Shown here: piece by piece, positions 9,566 to 18,571 of the stretch | Layout: the number at the start of each line of letters is the position of its first letter | Position numbering within the stretch: position 1 is the stretch's first letter | Assembly (NCBI GenBank): GCA_903820085.1 | Contig: CAIJGA010000001.1 | Span: 62,001-126,000 of the forward strand | Length of the DNA: 64,000 bases | Reading direction: 5' to 3' | From: an uncultured Chlorobiaceae bacterium | GTDB taxonomy: Bacteria > Bacteroidota > Chlorobiia > Chlorobiales > Chlorobiaceae | Made by a program: the position numbers and the translations under genes | Notes under the pieces: model-generated | Told to the model about the DNA's origin: nothing | What the model saw: the letters and a program-made list of their open reading frames with translations, nothing else | Database searches by the model: none

Positions 9566-10441
9566 TCATCCTTTTGCTCCATGCTGCAACTTCGCAAGCA
9601 TGGCAGCCAGCGATACCCGCCAGTGAGGGATTTCAAGCTTCCACTCTTGCTTTACGGCTGACTTGTTCAGAACGCTGTAGTATGGCCTCGGTGCAATCTG
9701 GGGATATTGCGAGCTTTCGACAGGCACGACCTTGCAGGGCAGCCCAGCCAGCTCCATGATGGCCTGGGCAAAATCATACCACGAACAAACCCCTTCGCTG
9801 GAATAATGATACGTCCCGGCGTAGCGGGAATGCTTGTCATACTGCCCCAGCATCGACATTATTGCTGCCGCAAGATCAGCCGCCCAGGTCGGCGTCCCGA
9901 TCTGATCTGCCACAACGCTAAGCACTGACCGCTCCGCTCCGAGACGAAGCATGGTCTTGACAAAGTTTGCGCCATAAACGGAATAAAGCCATGACGTCCT
10001 GATAATCCAGTGAGAGGGGGCAATCCTGCGGATGCGCTCCTCCCCGTCCCATTTCGATACACCGTAAACACCCAGCGGACTTGCTGGATCAATTTCGCGG
10101 TAAGGAGCGCTTGATGTACCGTTAAAGACATAATCAGTTGAAATATGCACCAGGAGAGCATTGCGCTCTTTGGCACAGGCAGCCAGTACGGCGGCACCGT
10201 CACGGTTAACCCTGAAGGCGGCATCAACATCAGATTCTGCCTTATCCACAGCAGTATATGCCGCACAATTAATGATCACCTCTATGCCATGTTCACGGCA
10301 TATTGAGGCAACATGGCCGGGAGAGGTGATATCGAGATCAGGCAAGTCATAGAAAAAAAAATGGTGTCCGTCAGAGCAGGCTGAGAGTTCCTGCAGCTCA
10401 GATCCAAGTTGGCCCCGACTGCCTGTAACGAGAATATTCAT
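9566..10441 (-). CDS. rfbD: dTDP-4-dehydrorhamnose reductase
   Basis: Last step of dTDP-L-rhamnose synthesis, an NAD(P)H-dependent reduction. The N-terminal MNILVTGSRGQLG is the cofactor site; catalytic YGVSK and the family motif HISTDYVFNG are present. A TTG at 10468 would add nine residues with no family match, so the ATG at 10441 is preferred. Gene order rfbC-rfbD-rfbB, with short gaps and an ATGA contact with a possible upstream rfbB start, indicates co-transcription. Length 291 aa. Confidence 0.93.
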   Translation of the reverse strand: MNILVTGSRGQLGSELQELSACSDGHHFFFYDLPDLDITSPGHVASICREHGIEVIINCAAYTAVDKAESDVDAAFRVNRDGAAVLAACAKERNALLVHISTDYVFNGTSSAPYREIDPASPLGVYGVSKWDGEERIRRIAPSHWIIRTSWLYSVYGANFVKTMLRLGAERSVLSVVADQIGTPTWAADLAAAIMSMLGQYDKHSRYAGTYHYSSEGVCSWYDFAQAIMELAGLPCKVVPVESSQYPQIAPRPYYSVLNKSAVKQEWKLEIPHWRVSLAAMLAKLQHGAKG

Positions 10442-10468
10442 GCAAAAAGTAAAATTTGGAGGTGACAA

Positions 10469-11065
10469 TCAGAGAGCTGAAACCTTGGGATAAAGCTTAT
10501 CCTGCCGGAAATCATCATACAAAAAACTGCGGGCGGAATCGAAGCCGGGTTGACGGGCATCTTTTTCTGATACCCTGATCACCTCAGCCGGAAGCTGCCA
10601 ATCAATACCAAGGGACGGATCATTCCACACAATGCCTGCATCGTGCGAAGGCGTATAGTAGTTATCACACTTGTACGCAAAAACCGCTTCTTCTGAAAGA
10701 ACAAGAAAACCGTGAGCAAACCCTTTTGGAATCCACAGCATATTCTTCTGTTCAGTATCAAGCAGACAGGATACATGACGGCCATACCAGGGCGAACCGT
10801 GTCGCAGATCGACGGCAACATCCAGCACACTGCCATAAAGCACCCGAACAAGCTTGGACTGGGTAAAGGGCGGTTTTTGAAAATGAAGGCCACGAAGCAC
10901 ACCGTAGCCTGACTTCGACTCATTTTCCTGCACAAAAGCAACATGACCGACATGCTTCTCAAAAAAATCCTGCCGGAACGACTCGAAAAAATAGCCCCGA
11001 TCATCGCCAAACACTTTCGGTTGAAAAATCAGGACATCAGGTATGGCTGTCGTAATAACTTGCAT
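10469..11065 (-). CDS. rfbC: dTDP-4-dehydrorhamnose 3,5-epimerase
   Basis: Epimerises dTDP-4-keto-6-deoxyglucose at C3 and C5. The 198-aa cupin protein has the catalytic His context RGLHFQ, then the core strands (VLYGSVLDVAVDLR), and the conserved IPKGFAHGF and YKCDNYYTP motifs. Start MQVITTAIPDV is typical. It follows rfbA by about 120 bases and precedes rfbD by 27. Confidence 0.94.
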   Translation of the reverse strand: MQVITTAIPDVLIFQPKVFGDDRGYFFESFRQDFFEKHVGHVAFVQENESKSGYGVLRGLHFQKPPFTQSKLVRVLYGSVLDVAVDLRHGSPWYGRHVSCLLDTEQKNMLWIPKGFAHGFLVLSEEAVFAYKCDNYYTPSHDAGIVWNDPSLGIDWQLPAEVIRVSEKDARQPGFDSARSFLYDDFRQDKLYPKVSAL

Positions 11066-11187
11066 AAGCTGCGAAAAATAATATTGAGCCGTCCGTCACG
11101 AGACGAAATCTGTAGCTGTAAAAGGTTTCCGTTCTTGAAGATAGCAATTGGACAACTATAACGAAACAGCGATCAAAAGACAACTCG

Positions 11188-12066
11188 CTATCTCTGAACA
11201 AGCAACTGCTGCAGGTACTGTCCGTAATGGCTTTTCATCAGTGGTGCGGATAGCCGTAACAGCTCTTCATCCGTTATCCAGCCTTGTCGCCAGGCAATTT
11301 CTTCAGGGCAGGCAATTTTAAGCCCCTGCCTTTTTTCAACGGTCTGAATAAAATTCCCTGCTTCCTGGAATGATTCATGCGTACCGGTATCGAGCCAGGC
11401 AAACCCGCGGCCCAGCATGGAGCACTTGAGCTCCCCCCGAAGCAAATACTCCTCATTGACCGCCGTGATTTCAAGTTCTCCGCGATCAGATGGCCGCACC
11501 TGTTTTGCGATCTCGACAACATTGTTGGGGTAAAAATAGAGCCCGACTACCGCATAATTTGATTTAGGTATTTCCGGCTTTTCGGCCAGCGAGAGTACAT
11601 TGCCCTCCTCATCAAGTTCTGCGACACCGTAACGCTCCGGATCACTGACATAGTAGCCGAATATCGTGGCTTTGCGCTCTTTTTGTACACTCTGAACAGC
11701 AGCTTCAAGCATCTGACTGAATGCATAGCCGAAAAATATATTGTCACCAAGAATAAGCGTGACATCATCACTGCCGATAAAGGCTTCCCCAAGGATAAAT
11801 GCCTGAGCAAGCCCGTCAGGCGAAGGCTGCACAATATATGAGAGCGAGATACCCCAGTCACTGCCGTCTCCAAGCAGCTTCATGAACATCGCCTGATCTT
11901 CAGGTGTTGTAATAATCAGAATATCCCGTATCCCCGAAAGCATCAGCGTGGTCAAGGGATAATAGATCATCGGCTTGTCATAAACCGGGAGAAGCTGTTT
12001 GGATATCGCCCTGGTAACAGGATAGAGCCTTGTACCAGAACCCCCTGCGAGAATAATTCCTTTCAT
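11188..12066 (-). CDS. rfbA: Glucose-1-phosphate thymidylyltransferase
   Basis: First step of dTDP-L-rhamnose synthesis, joining dTTP and glucose-1-phosphate. The 292-aa protein has the nucleotidyltransferase signature [11 protein letters not shown], a DKPMIYYPL sugar-phosphate region and the LGDNIF motif. First gene of the minus-strand rfbACDB-galE-manC block; its promoter should lie in 12067-12285, where the repeat described at 12219 also occurs. A complete dTDP-rhamnose pathway is thus encoded. Confidence 0.95.
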   Translation of the reverse strand: MKGIILAGGSGTRLYPVTRAISKQLLPVYDKPMIYYPLTTLMLSGIRDILIITTPEDQAMFMKLLGDGSDWGISLSYIVQPSPDGLAQAFILGEAFIGSDDVTLILGDNIFFGYAFSQMLEAAVQSVQKERKATIFGYYVSDPERYGVAELDEEGNVLSLAEKPEIPKSNYAVVGLYFYPNNVVEIAKQVRPSDRGELEITAVNEEYLLRGELKCSMLGRGFAWLDTGTHESFQEAGNFIQTVEKRQGLKIACPEEIAWRQGWITDEELLRLSAPLMKSHYGQYLQQLLVQR

Positions 12067-12218
12067 AGACCTCTATTGTTTTCGCTTCTCAAACATCAAA
12101 ATTTTGCCATAAAAAAAGCCGCGCAGAGCAAGCAACACCAAAGAGACAATAGCTGAATCTGGTGGGAAAAGCTGTACACGCTGACAACATTAAGTATAAA
12201 AAAAATCTCCGTAAAATG

Positions 12219-12243
12219 TTTGAATTATTGCGTATTCAAGTTG
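12219..12243. repeat. 25-bp dispersed repeat, copy 1
   Basis: This stretch matches 14934-14958 at 24 of 25 bases. Both copies are about 150-220 bases upstream of a minus-strand start (rfbA here). On the minus strand it contains TTGAAT and ATTCAA arms 8 bases apart. It could be a regulator site, part of a promoter or the end of a small element. Confidence 0.5.
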
Positions 12244-12285
12244 CAAGCCTTGCCGAATGTGCATCCTGATCAGCCCGATTACGTT

Positions 12286-12888
12286 TCAAGAGATCACCGT
12301 TGAAACAAGCAACTCCATGATGACTTCCAGACACTCGTTTACCTTCAAAGTGGCGGTATTGATGCGCAATTCCGGTTGCAGCGGCTCTTCGTAAGGTGAG
12401 CTTATACCGGTAAAATTGGGAATTTTCCCTTGCCGAACCTTGCGGTAAAGCCCTTTCGGATCACGAGCTTCACAGACGTCAAGCGGGGTGGAGAGGTGAA
12501 CTTCAAGAAACGTTCCGGCAGGAAGAAGGGCCCTGACCATGTTACGATCGGCCCGAAAGGGCGAGATAAAGGCGGTAATGACGATAAGGCCGGCATCGGT
12601 CATCAGTTTAGCCACTTCACCGATCCGGCGGATATTCTCGACCCGGTCTGCTTCACTGAACCCCAGATCACGGTTCAGCCCTTTACGGATATTGTCGGCA
12701 TCCATCAGTATGGTATGGCGTCCCATTTCCACCAGCTTGCGCTCCAGCGCATTGGCAAGGGTAGACTTGCCTGATCCGGACAGGCCTGTGAGCCAGATAA
12801 CACAAGGTTGCTGGCCCTTGATGGCGGCACGCTCTACTGGCGCAACATCTCCCTGATGCCAGTAAATATTTTCCCTTTCTTTTTCCAT
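12286..12888 (-). CDS. cysC: Adenylylsulfate (APS) kinase
   Basis: Phosphorylates APS to PAPS. A P-loop GLSGSGKST (35-43), the conserved [16 protein letters not shown] block and a catalytic-loop Ser (TAFISPFR) are all present. The open frame runs on to 13053, but the 55 extra residues match nothing known, so I use the ATG at 12888, giving 200 aa, the family length. No sulfate adenylyltransferase or PAPS reductase is adjacent. A stand-alone cysC beside the polysaccharide block may supply PAPS for sulfation of surface glycans, or serve assimilation; the context does not decide. Confidence 0.92.
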   Translation of the reverse strand: MEKERENIYWHQGDVAPVERAAIKGQQPCVIWLTGLSGSGKSTLANALERKLVEMGRHTILMDADNIRKGLNRDLGFSEADRVENIRRIGEVAKLMTDAGLIVITAFISPFRADRNMVRALLPAGTFLEVHLSTPLDVCEARDPKGLYRKVRQGKIPNFTGISSPYEEPLQPELRINTATLKVNECLEVIMELLVSTVIS

Positions 12889-13205
12889 CAGAATCCGGTA
12901 ATGCCATAAAAAAAACCATGCCCAGCTCCTCTCTCGGCATGGAAGCTTTTGAGCAACTGAACGGTGCGCCTGTGAATTTATTAATTTTTGAAATAGTCGT
13001 ATAACAAATTTTTGACGGGCAGTTAAAGACACCACCTCCGTTGGCAATCTCAATCGGGCTATAGCCTGACAACATATTAAAAAAGCGGTCCCTCGATAAT
13101 ATTCGAAGAACCGCTATTCTCTATCCGAGGATCCTGTTTTATCGTGTAGTCAATCTTCTTTACATCTCAAAAGAGAGAAGACAGCGCACTCATGAAAAGG
13201 TAACC
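12889..13205. other. Intergenic stretch between the CoA-transferase gene and cysC
   Basis: 317 bases with no recognisable gene. It holds the terminator of the CoA-transferase gene (13078-13115) and presumably the cysC promoter. An open frame continues cysC upstream to 13053, but its sequence is low-complexity and unlike any family. Confidence 0.6.
13078..13115 (-). terminator. Terminator after the CoA-transferase gene
   Basis: AGCGGT (13084-13089) pairs with ACCGCT (13110-13115), and an inner TCGA/TCGA extension has two mismatches. On the minus strand it ends in a run of six T. It lies about 90 bases past the stop of the gene at 13206. Confidence 0.7.
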
Positions 13206-14717
13206 TTACATCTGGCCGGTTTTAAGGTATCGCTGGTGCCAGCTTAACGCTTCGTCGAGCAGATGAGGCGTGTGTTTGCCAAAAGATTGATCAAGCGCAC
13301 GCTTGTGGTAATCCTGAAGGGCGGGCTTGAAGTTCGGGTGAGCACAGTTTTCGATAATTACCTTGGCACGCTGCGTTGGCGAGAGTCCGCGAAGGTCAGC
13401 AAGACCCTGCTCAGTAACCAGTACCTGAACATCGTGTTCCGTATGATCAACGTGAGATACCATCGGCACAATGCAGGAAATTTGACCATTCTTTGCCTGG
13501 GAGGGTGTCATGAATATGGAGATATAGGCGTTACGAGCGAAGTCGCCTGACCCGCCGATACCGTTCATGATGGCACTGCCCATCACATGGGTCGAATTGA
13601 CATTGCCGTACATATCGGCTTCAATCATGCCATTCATGGCAATAACCCCAAGACGGCGAATGACTTCGGGATGGTTGCTGATCTCCTGGGGACGCAAAAC
13701 AATCTTGTCCTTGTATTCATCAAGATGTGCATACAGTTCAGCCAGTGCCTTATTGCTCAACGAGAATGCTGTAGCCGAAGCAAAAACCAGCTTGCCGGAA
13801 TGGATCATATCAAGCATGCCGTCCTGGAGCACTTCAGTATAGGCGGTAAGGTTTTCGAATGGCCCATGGTTCAGGCCTGCCATGACCGCATTGGCAATGT
13901 TGCCGACACCGGATTGCAGAGGAAGCAGATTCTTGGGTAGCCGTCCCTTTTTCACTTCATGCTGGAGGAATTCGAGAATATGGCCAGCAATCATTCGGGA
14001 ACCTTCATCAGGATCCGAGAACTCAGAATTGCGGTCGGGGCTATGGGTTTCGATAATGGCGATAACTTTATCAGGATCGCAATGCAGGTAATGGTCGCCA
14101 ATCCTGTCATGCGGGTTTACCAAAGGAATCGGCTTGCGATCTGGCGGAAGACAGGTCCCATAATAAATATCGTGCATTCCCTCCAGACGCGCATCCTGCC
14201 AGGAGTTTACCTCCAAAATAATCTTGTCGGCCTGATCCAGCCATGTCTTGTTATTGCCTACAGAAGTCGAAGGAATCAGCCGTCCATCTTCGAGAATACC
14301 AGCCACCTCAACTACGGCAACATTTAGCTTTCCGAGAAATCCAAACCAGACGAACTGGGCTACATGAGAGAGATGAATATCGATATATTCCATCTCGCCA
14401 GCGTTGATGCGCTTGCGGCAGATGGGATCGGACTGGTATGGCAGACGCATTTCAACGCCATCAACCTTGGCCAGGGCCCCATCAAGTTCCGGTGCAGTGG
14501 AAGCACCGGTCCAAACGCCAATCCTGAATTTTTCACCGGCACTGTTGGCCTCCTCAATTCTTTTGGCAAGCGCTGCAGGCACCGCCTTGGGATAGCCTGA
14601 GCCGGTAAACCCGCTCATACCAACATTGTCTCCGGAATAAATCAGTGCCGCGGCCTGTTCCGCTGACATGATTTTGCTTTGCAAAGCCTTGCAAAGGACG
14701 CGTGATGCTGTGTTCAT
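13206..14717 (-). CDS. Acetyl-CoA hydrolase/transferase family, likely succinyl-CoA:acetate CoA-transferase
   Basis: 503 aa, the family length. It should move CoA between acyl donors such as succinyl-CoA and acetate. The AarC-like catalytic Glu is E295 in YTEVLQDG, and the oxyanion-loop context QSGVGNIANAV (268-278) is present, as are GIGGSGDF and TEQGLADLRGLSP near the C-terminus. Starts at 14717 (ATG, GGAG 11 bases upstream) and 14726 are both possible; the longer frame to 14843 has no family match. It is followed by a terminator and has a long upstream region, so it is monocistronic. In an organism with the reductive TCA cycle it would link acetate with succinyl-CoA. Confidence 0.85.
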   Translation of the reverse strand: MNTASRVLCKALQSKIMSAEQAAALIYSGDNVGMSGFTGSGYPKAVPAALAKRIEEANSAGEKFRIGVWTGASTAPELDGALAKVDGVEMRLPYQSDPICRKRINAGEMEYIDIHLSHVAQFVWFGFLGKLNVAVVEVAGILEDGRLIPSTSVGNNKTWLDQADKIILEVNSWQDARLEGMHDIYYGTCLPPDRKPIPLVNPHDRIGDHYLHCDPDKVIAIIETHSPDRNSEFSDPDEGSRMIAGHILEFLQHEVKKGRLPKNLLPLQSGVGNIANAVMAGLNHGPFENLTAYTEVLQDGMLDMIHSGKLVFASATAFSLSNKALAELYAHLDEYKDKIVLRPQEISNHPEVIRRLGVIAMNGMIEADMYGNVNSTHVMGSAIMNGIGGSGDFARNAYISIFMTPSQAKNGQISCIVPMVSHVDHTEHDVQVLVTEQGLADLRGLSPTQRAKVIIENCAHPNFKPALQDYHKRALDQSFGKHTPHLLDEALSWHQRYLKTGQM

Positions 14718-14933
14718 TTTCGGCATAACTCCATTCAAGATTGACGAATTGACAATACTGCAACTCATTCCTGAACCCGGTTTGGTCTCGTCAGCAAGCT
14801 GATCAAGACAAAGCCTGAACGTAGCACCGACACGCTTTGTCACCCCTCAGGTTTTCAGGTGTTGTGAACATACTATTTATTCCGGCCAATAATAAAATCT
14901 ACCGATGAGGAGCAATTCACCTTAAAAGAAAGA

Positions 14934-14958
14934 TTTGAATTATTGCGTAATCAAGTTG
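14934..14958. repeat. 25-bp dispersed repeat, copy 2
   Basis: Matches 12219-12243 with one mismatch (A for T at the 17th base). It is about 215 bases upstream of the CoA-transferase start. The sequences beyond the 25 bases diverge, with weak similarity continuing for a few bases (GGCAA against GCAA). Confidence 0.5.
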
Positions 14959-15157
14959 GCAACTCCGCCAGTGCAACACCTCCGGCTTGCCAATATGATC
15001 TTGCGAATCCGCTTGCATAAGGATATTGGTAAAAAAATTTGAGGAGGGCTTCTGGATATTCAGTTCTGATTATCCAGACTTCTGCAGGGTTAACGTTGTG
15101 GTGCGGACGGTGGCGAGAGTAATAATTCCAGGGGTTCTGAAGCAGTTCTCCTGCGAA

Positions 15158-15198
15158 CCTGTCCAGGGCTCTATCCTTTGGATAGAGCCCTGGACAGG
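15158..15198. terminator. Strong perfect hairpin next to the HEPN gene
   Basis: An 18-bp perfect stem (15158-15175 with 15181-15198), extended by one more C-G pair to leave a TTT loop. It lies 10 bases past the HEPN-gene stop. No T-run follows on the minus strand, so it may be a transcript-end stabiliser or a REP-like element rather than a classical terminator. Confidence 0.55.
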
Positions 15199-15208
15199 TA
15201 GGGATTGA

Positions 15209-15646
15209 TTATTCTGCCGCGAGAACCAATGCGGCTATTTCGGAACAGAGGCGCATGGACTTGCGGGCAGACTCAATAGCCAAGGAGCCCTCCTCTTCAT
15301 TGAAGAGTTCCCACGGAAGCTGGTAAGTAGACTCATTGCCATATTTTGCCAGCATTTTTTCATGTGAATCATATTTTTCGAGTTCAGGCAAGATCTGTTC
15401 AATCAGTTCGGCAACCTCTTTGGTGACGGTCCCTTCGGATACGAGCTGCGATAAGTGGCGGGCAGGCTTGTGAGCCATGGGAGAGACGCCAAAGAGCATC
15501 AGCACGGCAAGACCGGAATTTTCAAGAACAAGTATGGAGCAGGAAACACAAGCCCGCCAGCGCTTGAGGGCGTAATCTTGCTCCGCTTCATTAAGAAACC
15601 CGCGCGCAAGTTCAAGACGATACTCAACATCCTTATGCGATTCCAT
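15209..15646 (-). CDS. HEPN-domain protein
   Basis: 145 aa, predicted all-helical. The opening YRLELARGFLNEAEQDYALKR, the long middle helices and a terminal helix rich in Ala and Glu fit the HEPN family (PF05168 type). HEPN proteins often pair with MNT nucleotidyltransferases in toxin-antitoxin pairs or act as RNases. No MNT partner is adjacent and I do not see the Rx4-6H RNase motif, so it may be a non-catalytic HEPN. It is downstream of lptE by 107 bases on the same strand. Confidence 0.6.
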   Translation of the reverse strand: MESHKDVEYRLELARGFLNEAEQDYALKRWRACVSCSILVLENSGLAVLMLFGVSPMAHKPARHLSQLVSEGTVTKEVAELIEQILPELEKYDSHEKMLAKYGNESTYQLPWELFNEEEGSLAIESARKSMRLCSEIAALVLAAE

Positions 15647-15753
15647 AACAATCTCCTTTAATGAGGCCTGCTTGCTGCAGGTTTTACATATTAAGTAACT
15701 AATAGGGCTTAATCAGCCGGGCGTACCCGGTGCAATTGACCGCATCGGCGGCC

Positions 15754-16263
15754 TTACCATCCTGAAACAATCCGGTCGAAGATCTCATCGATAATCTGGC
15801 CGATGCAAGATCGGATCGCCCCCTGCTGGGCAACATAGTCACCGGTGCGATAATCGGAAAATCCGACAAATGATTGTGAAAAGATCGGCGTCTTTTTAAG
15901 TCGGTCGGTCATGGTCACCTGCACAACCAGAGTAACCCGATTGGTTATGGCTCGCTCGGTTTTGCTTGAGAGCTGGCTTGGAGCATCAGCAAAAGAGATA
16001 ATGGCACCTTCCAGCAACGCATCAGCACGAGACATCGAAGGCGTAAAACGAAGCGGGCTTTGCGATTCAATTTTATTGGCGAGTCTGCCTGTAAGGTCGC
16101 CCCTGAACTGTGCAATACCGGCTCCGGAACGATCTTCAAATACGGGGATGGCAATGGTTTTGAGGTGCGGAGGCAGTGATGAACCCTTGAAGCTGTAACA
16201 GCCCTGAAGAGCAGCCAGAAAAAGAACAATCAGTATCATTAGGGGTGCTGCAGCTTTTGGCAT
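15754..16263 (-). CDS. lptE: LptE-family LPS-assembly lipoprotein
   Basis: LptE plugs the LptD barrel and helps insert LPS in the outer membrane. The 169-aa protein has a lipoprotein signal with lipobox ALQGC (Cys22), followed by the family opening YSFKGSSLPPHLKTIAIPVFEDRS, written here in part. The fold then shows alternating strands and a C-terminal helix (IRSCIGQIIDEIFDRIV). It follows the SDR gene by 14 bases and may be co-transcribed with it, though the pathway link is not obvious. Confidence 0.8.
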   Translation of the reverse strand: MPKAAAPLMILIVLFLAALQGCYSFKGSSLPPHLKTIAIPVFEDRSGAGIAQFRGDLTGRLANKIESQSPLRFTPSMSRADALLEGAIISFADAPSQLSSKTERAITNRVTLVVQVTMTDRLKKTPIFSQSFVGFSDYRTGDYVAQQGAIRSCIGQIIDEIFDRIVSGW

Positions 16264-16277
16264 GACAATCCTCGAGG

Positions 16278-17102
16278 TTAATAGGTTCTGCGGTCAATCC
16301 TCTTTGTTATTTTACGGAAGGGATAGGAAAAGAGCAACCATTTTTTTCTTCTGCCGTTCAGTGCGGAAAGGTAAACACCGGTTTTTGAGTCGCTCCAGCC
16401 AGAGGCCAGTTGTACCGCAAGCCTTGCAGCAACGGATGGCGGCTGGGCAAAAACATCAAGAATGGTGCTGAAGGTGGTTAACTGCCGGGACAGTTCAGGC
16501 GTCGGGTTATCGGTGTTGAGCATATTGGTTCGCACCAGACCGGGATGGAGCAGCATGACAGATATCCCGGCCTTTTTGTACTCCTGGGCAACCGCAAAGG
16601 TAAAACGGGCTATGGCTGCTTTGGTGGAACCGTAGGCACTCATCCAGGGTGTATTTGAGCCGCTGTCGGTGCCGGAACCGGCCATGTTGATGATTTTTCC
16701 TGGAATCTTTTCCCTGAGAAAATAGCTGATAGCCGCGCGGCATCCGTTATAGGTACCTTTAAGGTTGGTATCAATAACCCTTCCCCAAATGTCCGGATCG
16801 CTGTCCGTAATGCTCCTGAAGGGATCAGAGATCCCTGCATTGTTGACGAAACAATCAATCCGGCCAAATCTCTTGACTGCAGCGGCTACGAGCTGCTCCA
16901 TATCAGCCGTTGAGACAACATCACAGACAAAGCCGTATGCGGTGTCTGGAGGAAATTCAGCAACTGCCGCCTGAACATTGGCATTCGAAGAGGAGGTTAT
17001 AACCACTTTTGCCCCCTGGCGTACAAACTCATGCGCTATGGCTTTACCGATTCCCCGCGTGGAGCCGGTAATGACAGCAACCTTATGATCAAGTATACCC
17101 AT
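16278..17102 (-). CDS. SDR-family oxidoreductase
   Basis: 274-aa classical short-chain dehydrogenase: cofactor motif TGSTRGIG (12-19), structural NNAG, and Ser/Tyr/Lys with the YGSTK motif. Asn of the tetrad lies in TNLKGTY. The substrate is unknown. It starts 27 bases after the RLP gene on the same strand and is probably co-transcribed with it, so it may reduce or oxidise a sugar-derived carbonyl made by the RLP/aldolase set. No membrane or signal segment. Confidence 0.85.
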   Translation of the reverse strand: MGILDHKVAVITGSTRGIGKAIAHEFVRQGAKVVITSSSNANVQAAVAEFPPDTAYGFVCDVVSTADMEQLVAAAVKRFGRIDCFVNNAGISDPFRSITDSDPDIWGRVIDTNLKGTYNGCRAAISYFLREKIPGKIINMAGSGTDSGSNTPWMSAYGSTKAAIARFTFAVAQEYKKAGISVMLLHPGLVRTNMLNTDNPTPELSRQLTTFSTILDVFAQPPSVAARLAVQLASGWSDSKTGVYLSALNGRRKKWLLFSYPFRKITKRIDRRTY

Positions 17103-17129
17103 GAGCAGACAACTCCCCTTTACTGGTGC

Positions 17130-18431
17130 TTATTTTTTTCTGTTTGCTCCTTCAACCATCGCCTCAAGTTCAGGACGAGAGTGTGCATACGTTTCAAGGG
17201 ATATCCCCTGTTCGATGGCCTCCCATGCCTGACGGATGCTCGCCGCCCCGGCTCTGGGGCCCATCGGATGACCGAAAACACCGCGACCAGGCACAAAACC
17301 GAAATCGACACTCCCGACTTTCCGGTAGACCGATTCAAGCGTAAGTGCTGAATCGCTTCCTCCGGGAACGGGAAGTGAGCGTTTGATATGTCCGAAATCC
17401 TGCAAGCACTCCGCAATATTGTCTTTAACCTCCTGTTCGGGGGTCATCATCCTGCTGCCAAAACCGGGCATGATAATTGAATCGAGGCCTGCAAGGCGCT
17501 GAAGCTTGGTCATGACCCGCGAATGAACACCATATTTCTCCATTCTGCTGAAGGCGGCAATAAAGGGAAAGTGGCCGATAAGAGGCACTTTCGTATGCCG
17601 GGCAAGCATTCTGACGGCACTGAGCCCGATAGGAAGGGCATTGACAAGCAGGGCATTTGCACCGTTACTGACAGCAATATCGTGCAGTTCAATCAACCGG
17701 TCAACCTCATCGGTGATATTGGCAAGATAGACTTTCCGCTCGCCGGTCTCTTTTTCCGCCTGCTTTCTGGCCTCACCAAGAGCGGAAGAACGTTCGATAA
17801 GAGTTGACCAGTCAACATCGGCAAGCATTTCATCATCTTTGGCGATATCAAGCCCGCCAAGCCAGCTCTGGTAGGCAATTTCGGCAAAATTGGCCGGACT
17901 GAGACCGATATTGGGCTTCACCACCCCGAAAAAGATTGGGCGGTCATAAGCCTGCAGAAGATCACGGATACCATCAATGCCAAATTTCGGGCCGTCAAAG
18001 GCTGCCAGATAAGAGTCTGGAAAGCCAATATCAAGCAGCTTGACCACCGGCACTCCTGGAGTAAAAAAGACTCCCTCCCCGCAAACGGCGGAGAGCAGAT
18101 TTGGCAGTTTAGGGCCAAAATTACAGTGCGGATGGGCAATGGTGACCCGACAGGCATGAACAGGGCCGGATTCGAAATGCTGGACAGGATAGCTGAGTGC
18201 CGGAAGCTCTCCCTCTACCGTCAGACTGATAACTTTTGCGGCATACTGCGGACGAAAATCTTCATCATAGCCAACACGTTTCCACTGTGCCGTCGATTGT
18301 TCACTGCAAAAATGGGCAAGGGCGGTCTCAATATCTCCCACGCACTCCAGATAGTAATCAAGCGTCAGGTAATCAGCCATGTCAAGCTGTTCTCTTGAGG
18401 CGAAAAACCCTTTAATATCGTCAGTATTCAT
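17130..18431 (-). CDS. RuBisCO-like protein (form IV)
   Basis: 433 aa with the RuBisCO large-subunit fold, N-terminal domain (1-145) and TIM barrel. Metal-site residues are kept: K198, D200 and E201 in GLDIAKDDE, equivalent to K201, D203 and E204 of plant RuBisCO. Key carboxylase residues are not: N174 replaces the second Lys of KPK (KPNIGLS), F288 follows H287 where Arg is expected, and the loop-6 Lys is absent (PGFGSRMM, 322-329). It cannot fix CO2. Known RLPs act as enolases or isomerases on methylthio-ribulose-type phosphates; in Chlorobaculum tepidum the RLP affects sulfur and stress physiology, but its substrate is unknown. It lies between an LsrF-like gene and an SDR. Confidence 0.93.
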   Translation of the reverse strand: MNTDDIKGFFASREQLDMADYLTLDYYLECVGDIETALAHFCSEQSTAQWKRVGYDEDFRPQYAAKVISLTVEGELPALSYPVQHFESGPVHACRVTIAHPHCNFGPKLPNLLSAVCGEGVFFTPGVPVVKLLDIGFPDSYLAAFDGPKFGIDGIRDLLQAYDRPIFFGVVKPNIGLSPANFAEIAYQSWLGGLDIAKDDEMLADVDWSTLIERSSALGEARKQAEKETGERKVYLANITDEVDRLIELHDIAVSNGANALLVNALPIGLSAVRMLARHTKVPLIGHFPFIAAFSRMEKYGVHSRVMTKLQRLAGLDSIIMPGFGSRMMTPEQEVKDNIAECLQDFGHIKRSLPVPGGSDSALTLESVYRKVGSVDFGFVPGRGVFGHPMGPRAGAASIRQAWEAIEQGISLETYAHSRPELEAMVEGANRKK

Positions 18432-18521
18432 AGAAAAACATCATACTCCCCCACTGTTCCGTCTCTGTCGGATAAAGCAAAAGAGTGCCCATTAAGAAAA
18501 TCGAACACTATTAAAATTATG

Positions 18522-18545
18522 GCAGCAGGCTATCAAGCCTGCTGC
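18522..18545 (-). terminator. Hairpin between LsrF-like and RLP genes
   Basis: Perfect 10-bp stem (18522-18531 with 18536-18545) and a 4-nt loop, 26 bases after the LsrF-like stop. On the minus strand it is followed by CATAATTTTAATAG, a broken T-tract. It could attenuate read-through, so the RLP and SDR may have their own promoter or a lower dose. Confidence 0.6.
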
Positions 18546-18571
18546 GGCCATTATATCACTTCTTGTTGCGA

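Larger units (their letters stand above)
14727..15208. other. Long intergenic region upstream of the CoA-transferase gene
   Basis: About 480 bases with no convincing gene. It holds repeat copy 2 (14934-14958), the probable promoter region of the CoA-transferase gene and the strong hairpin at 15158-15198. Short open frames here lack family matches and plausible starts. Confidence 0.6.

Noticed and set aside
12889-13053. N-terminal extension of CysC
   Set aside because: The 55 extra residues have no family match, and the family length and start fit the ATG at 12888.
13206-14717. Citrate lyase alpha or 4-hydroxybutyrate CoA-transferase
   Set aside because: Catalytic-Glu context (YTEVLQDG), length and C-terminal motifs fit the acetyl-CoA hydrolase/succinyl-CoA:acetate transferase family better.
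17130-18431. Genuine carboxylating RuBisCO
   Set aside because: Key Lys and Arg residues of the active site are replaced, and no small subunit or phosphoribulokinase is present.
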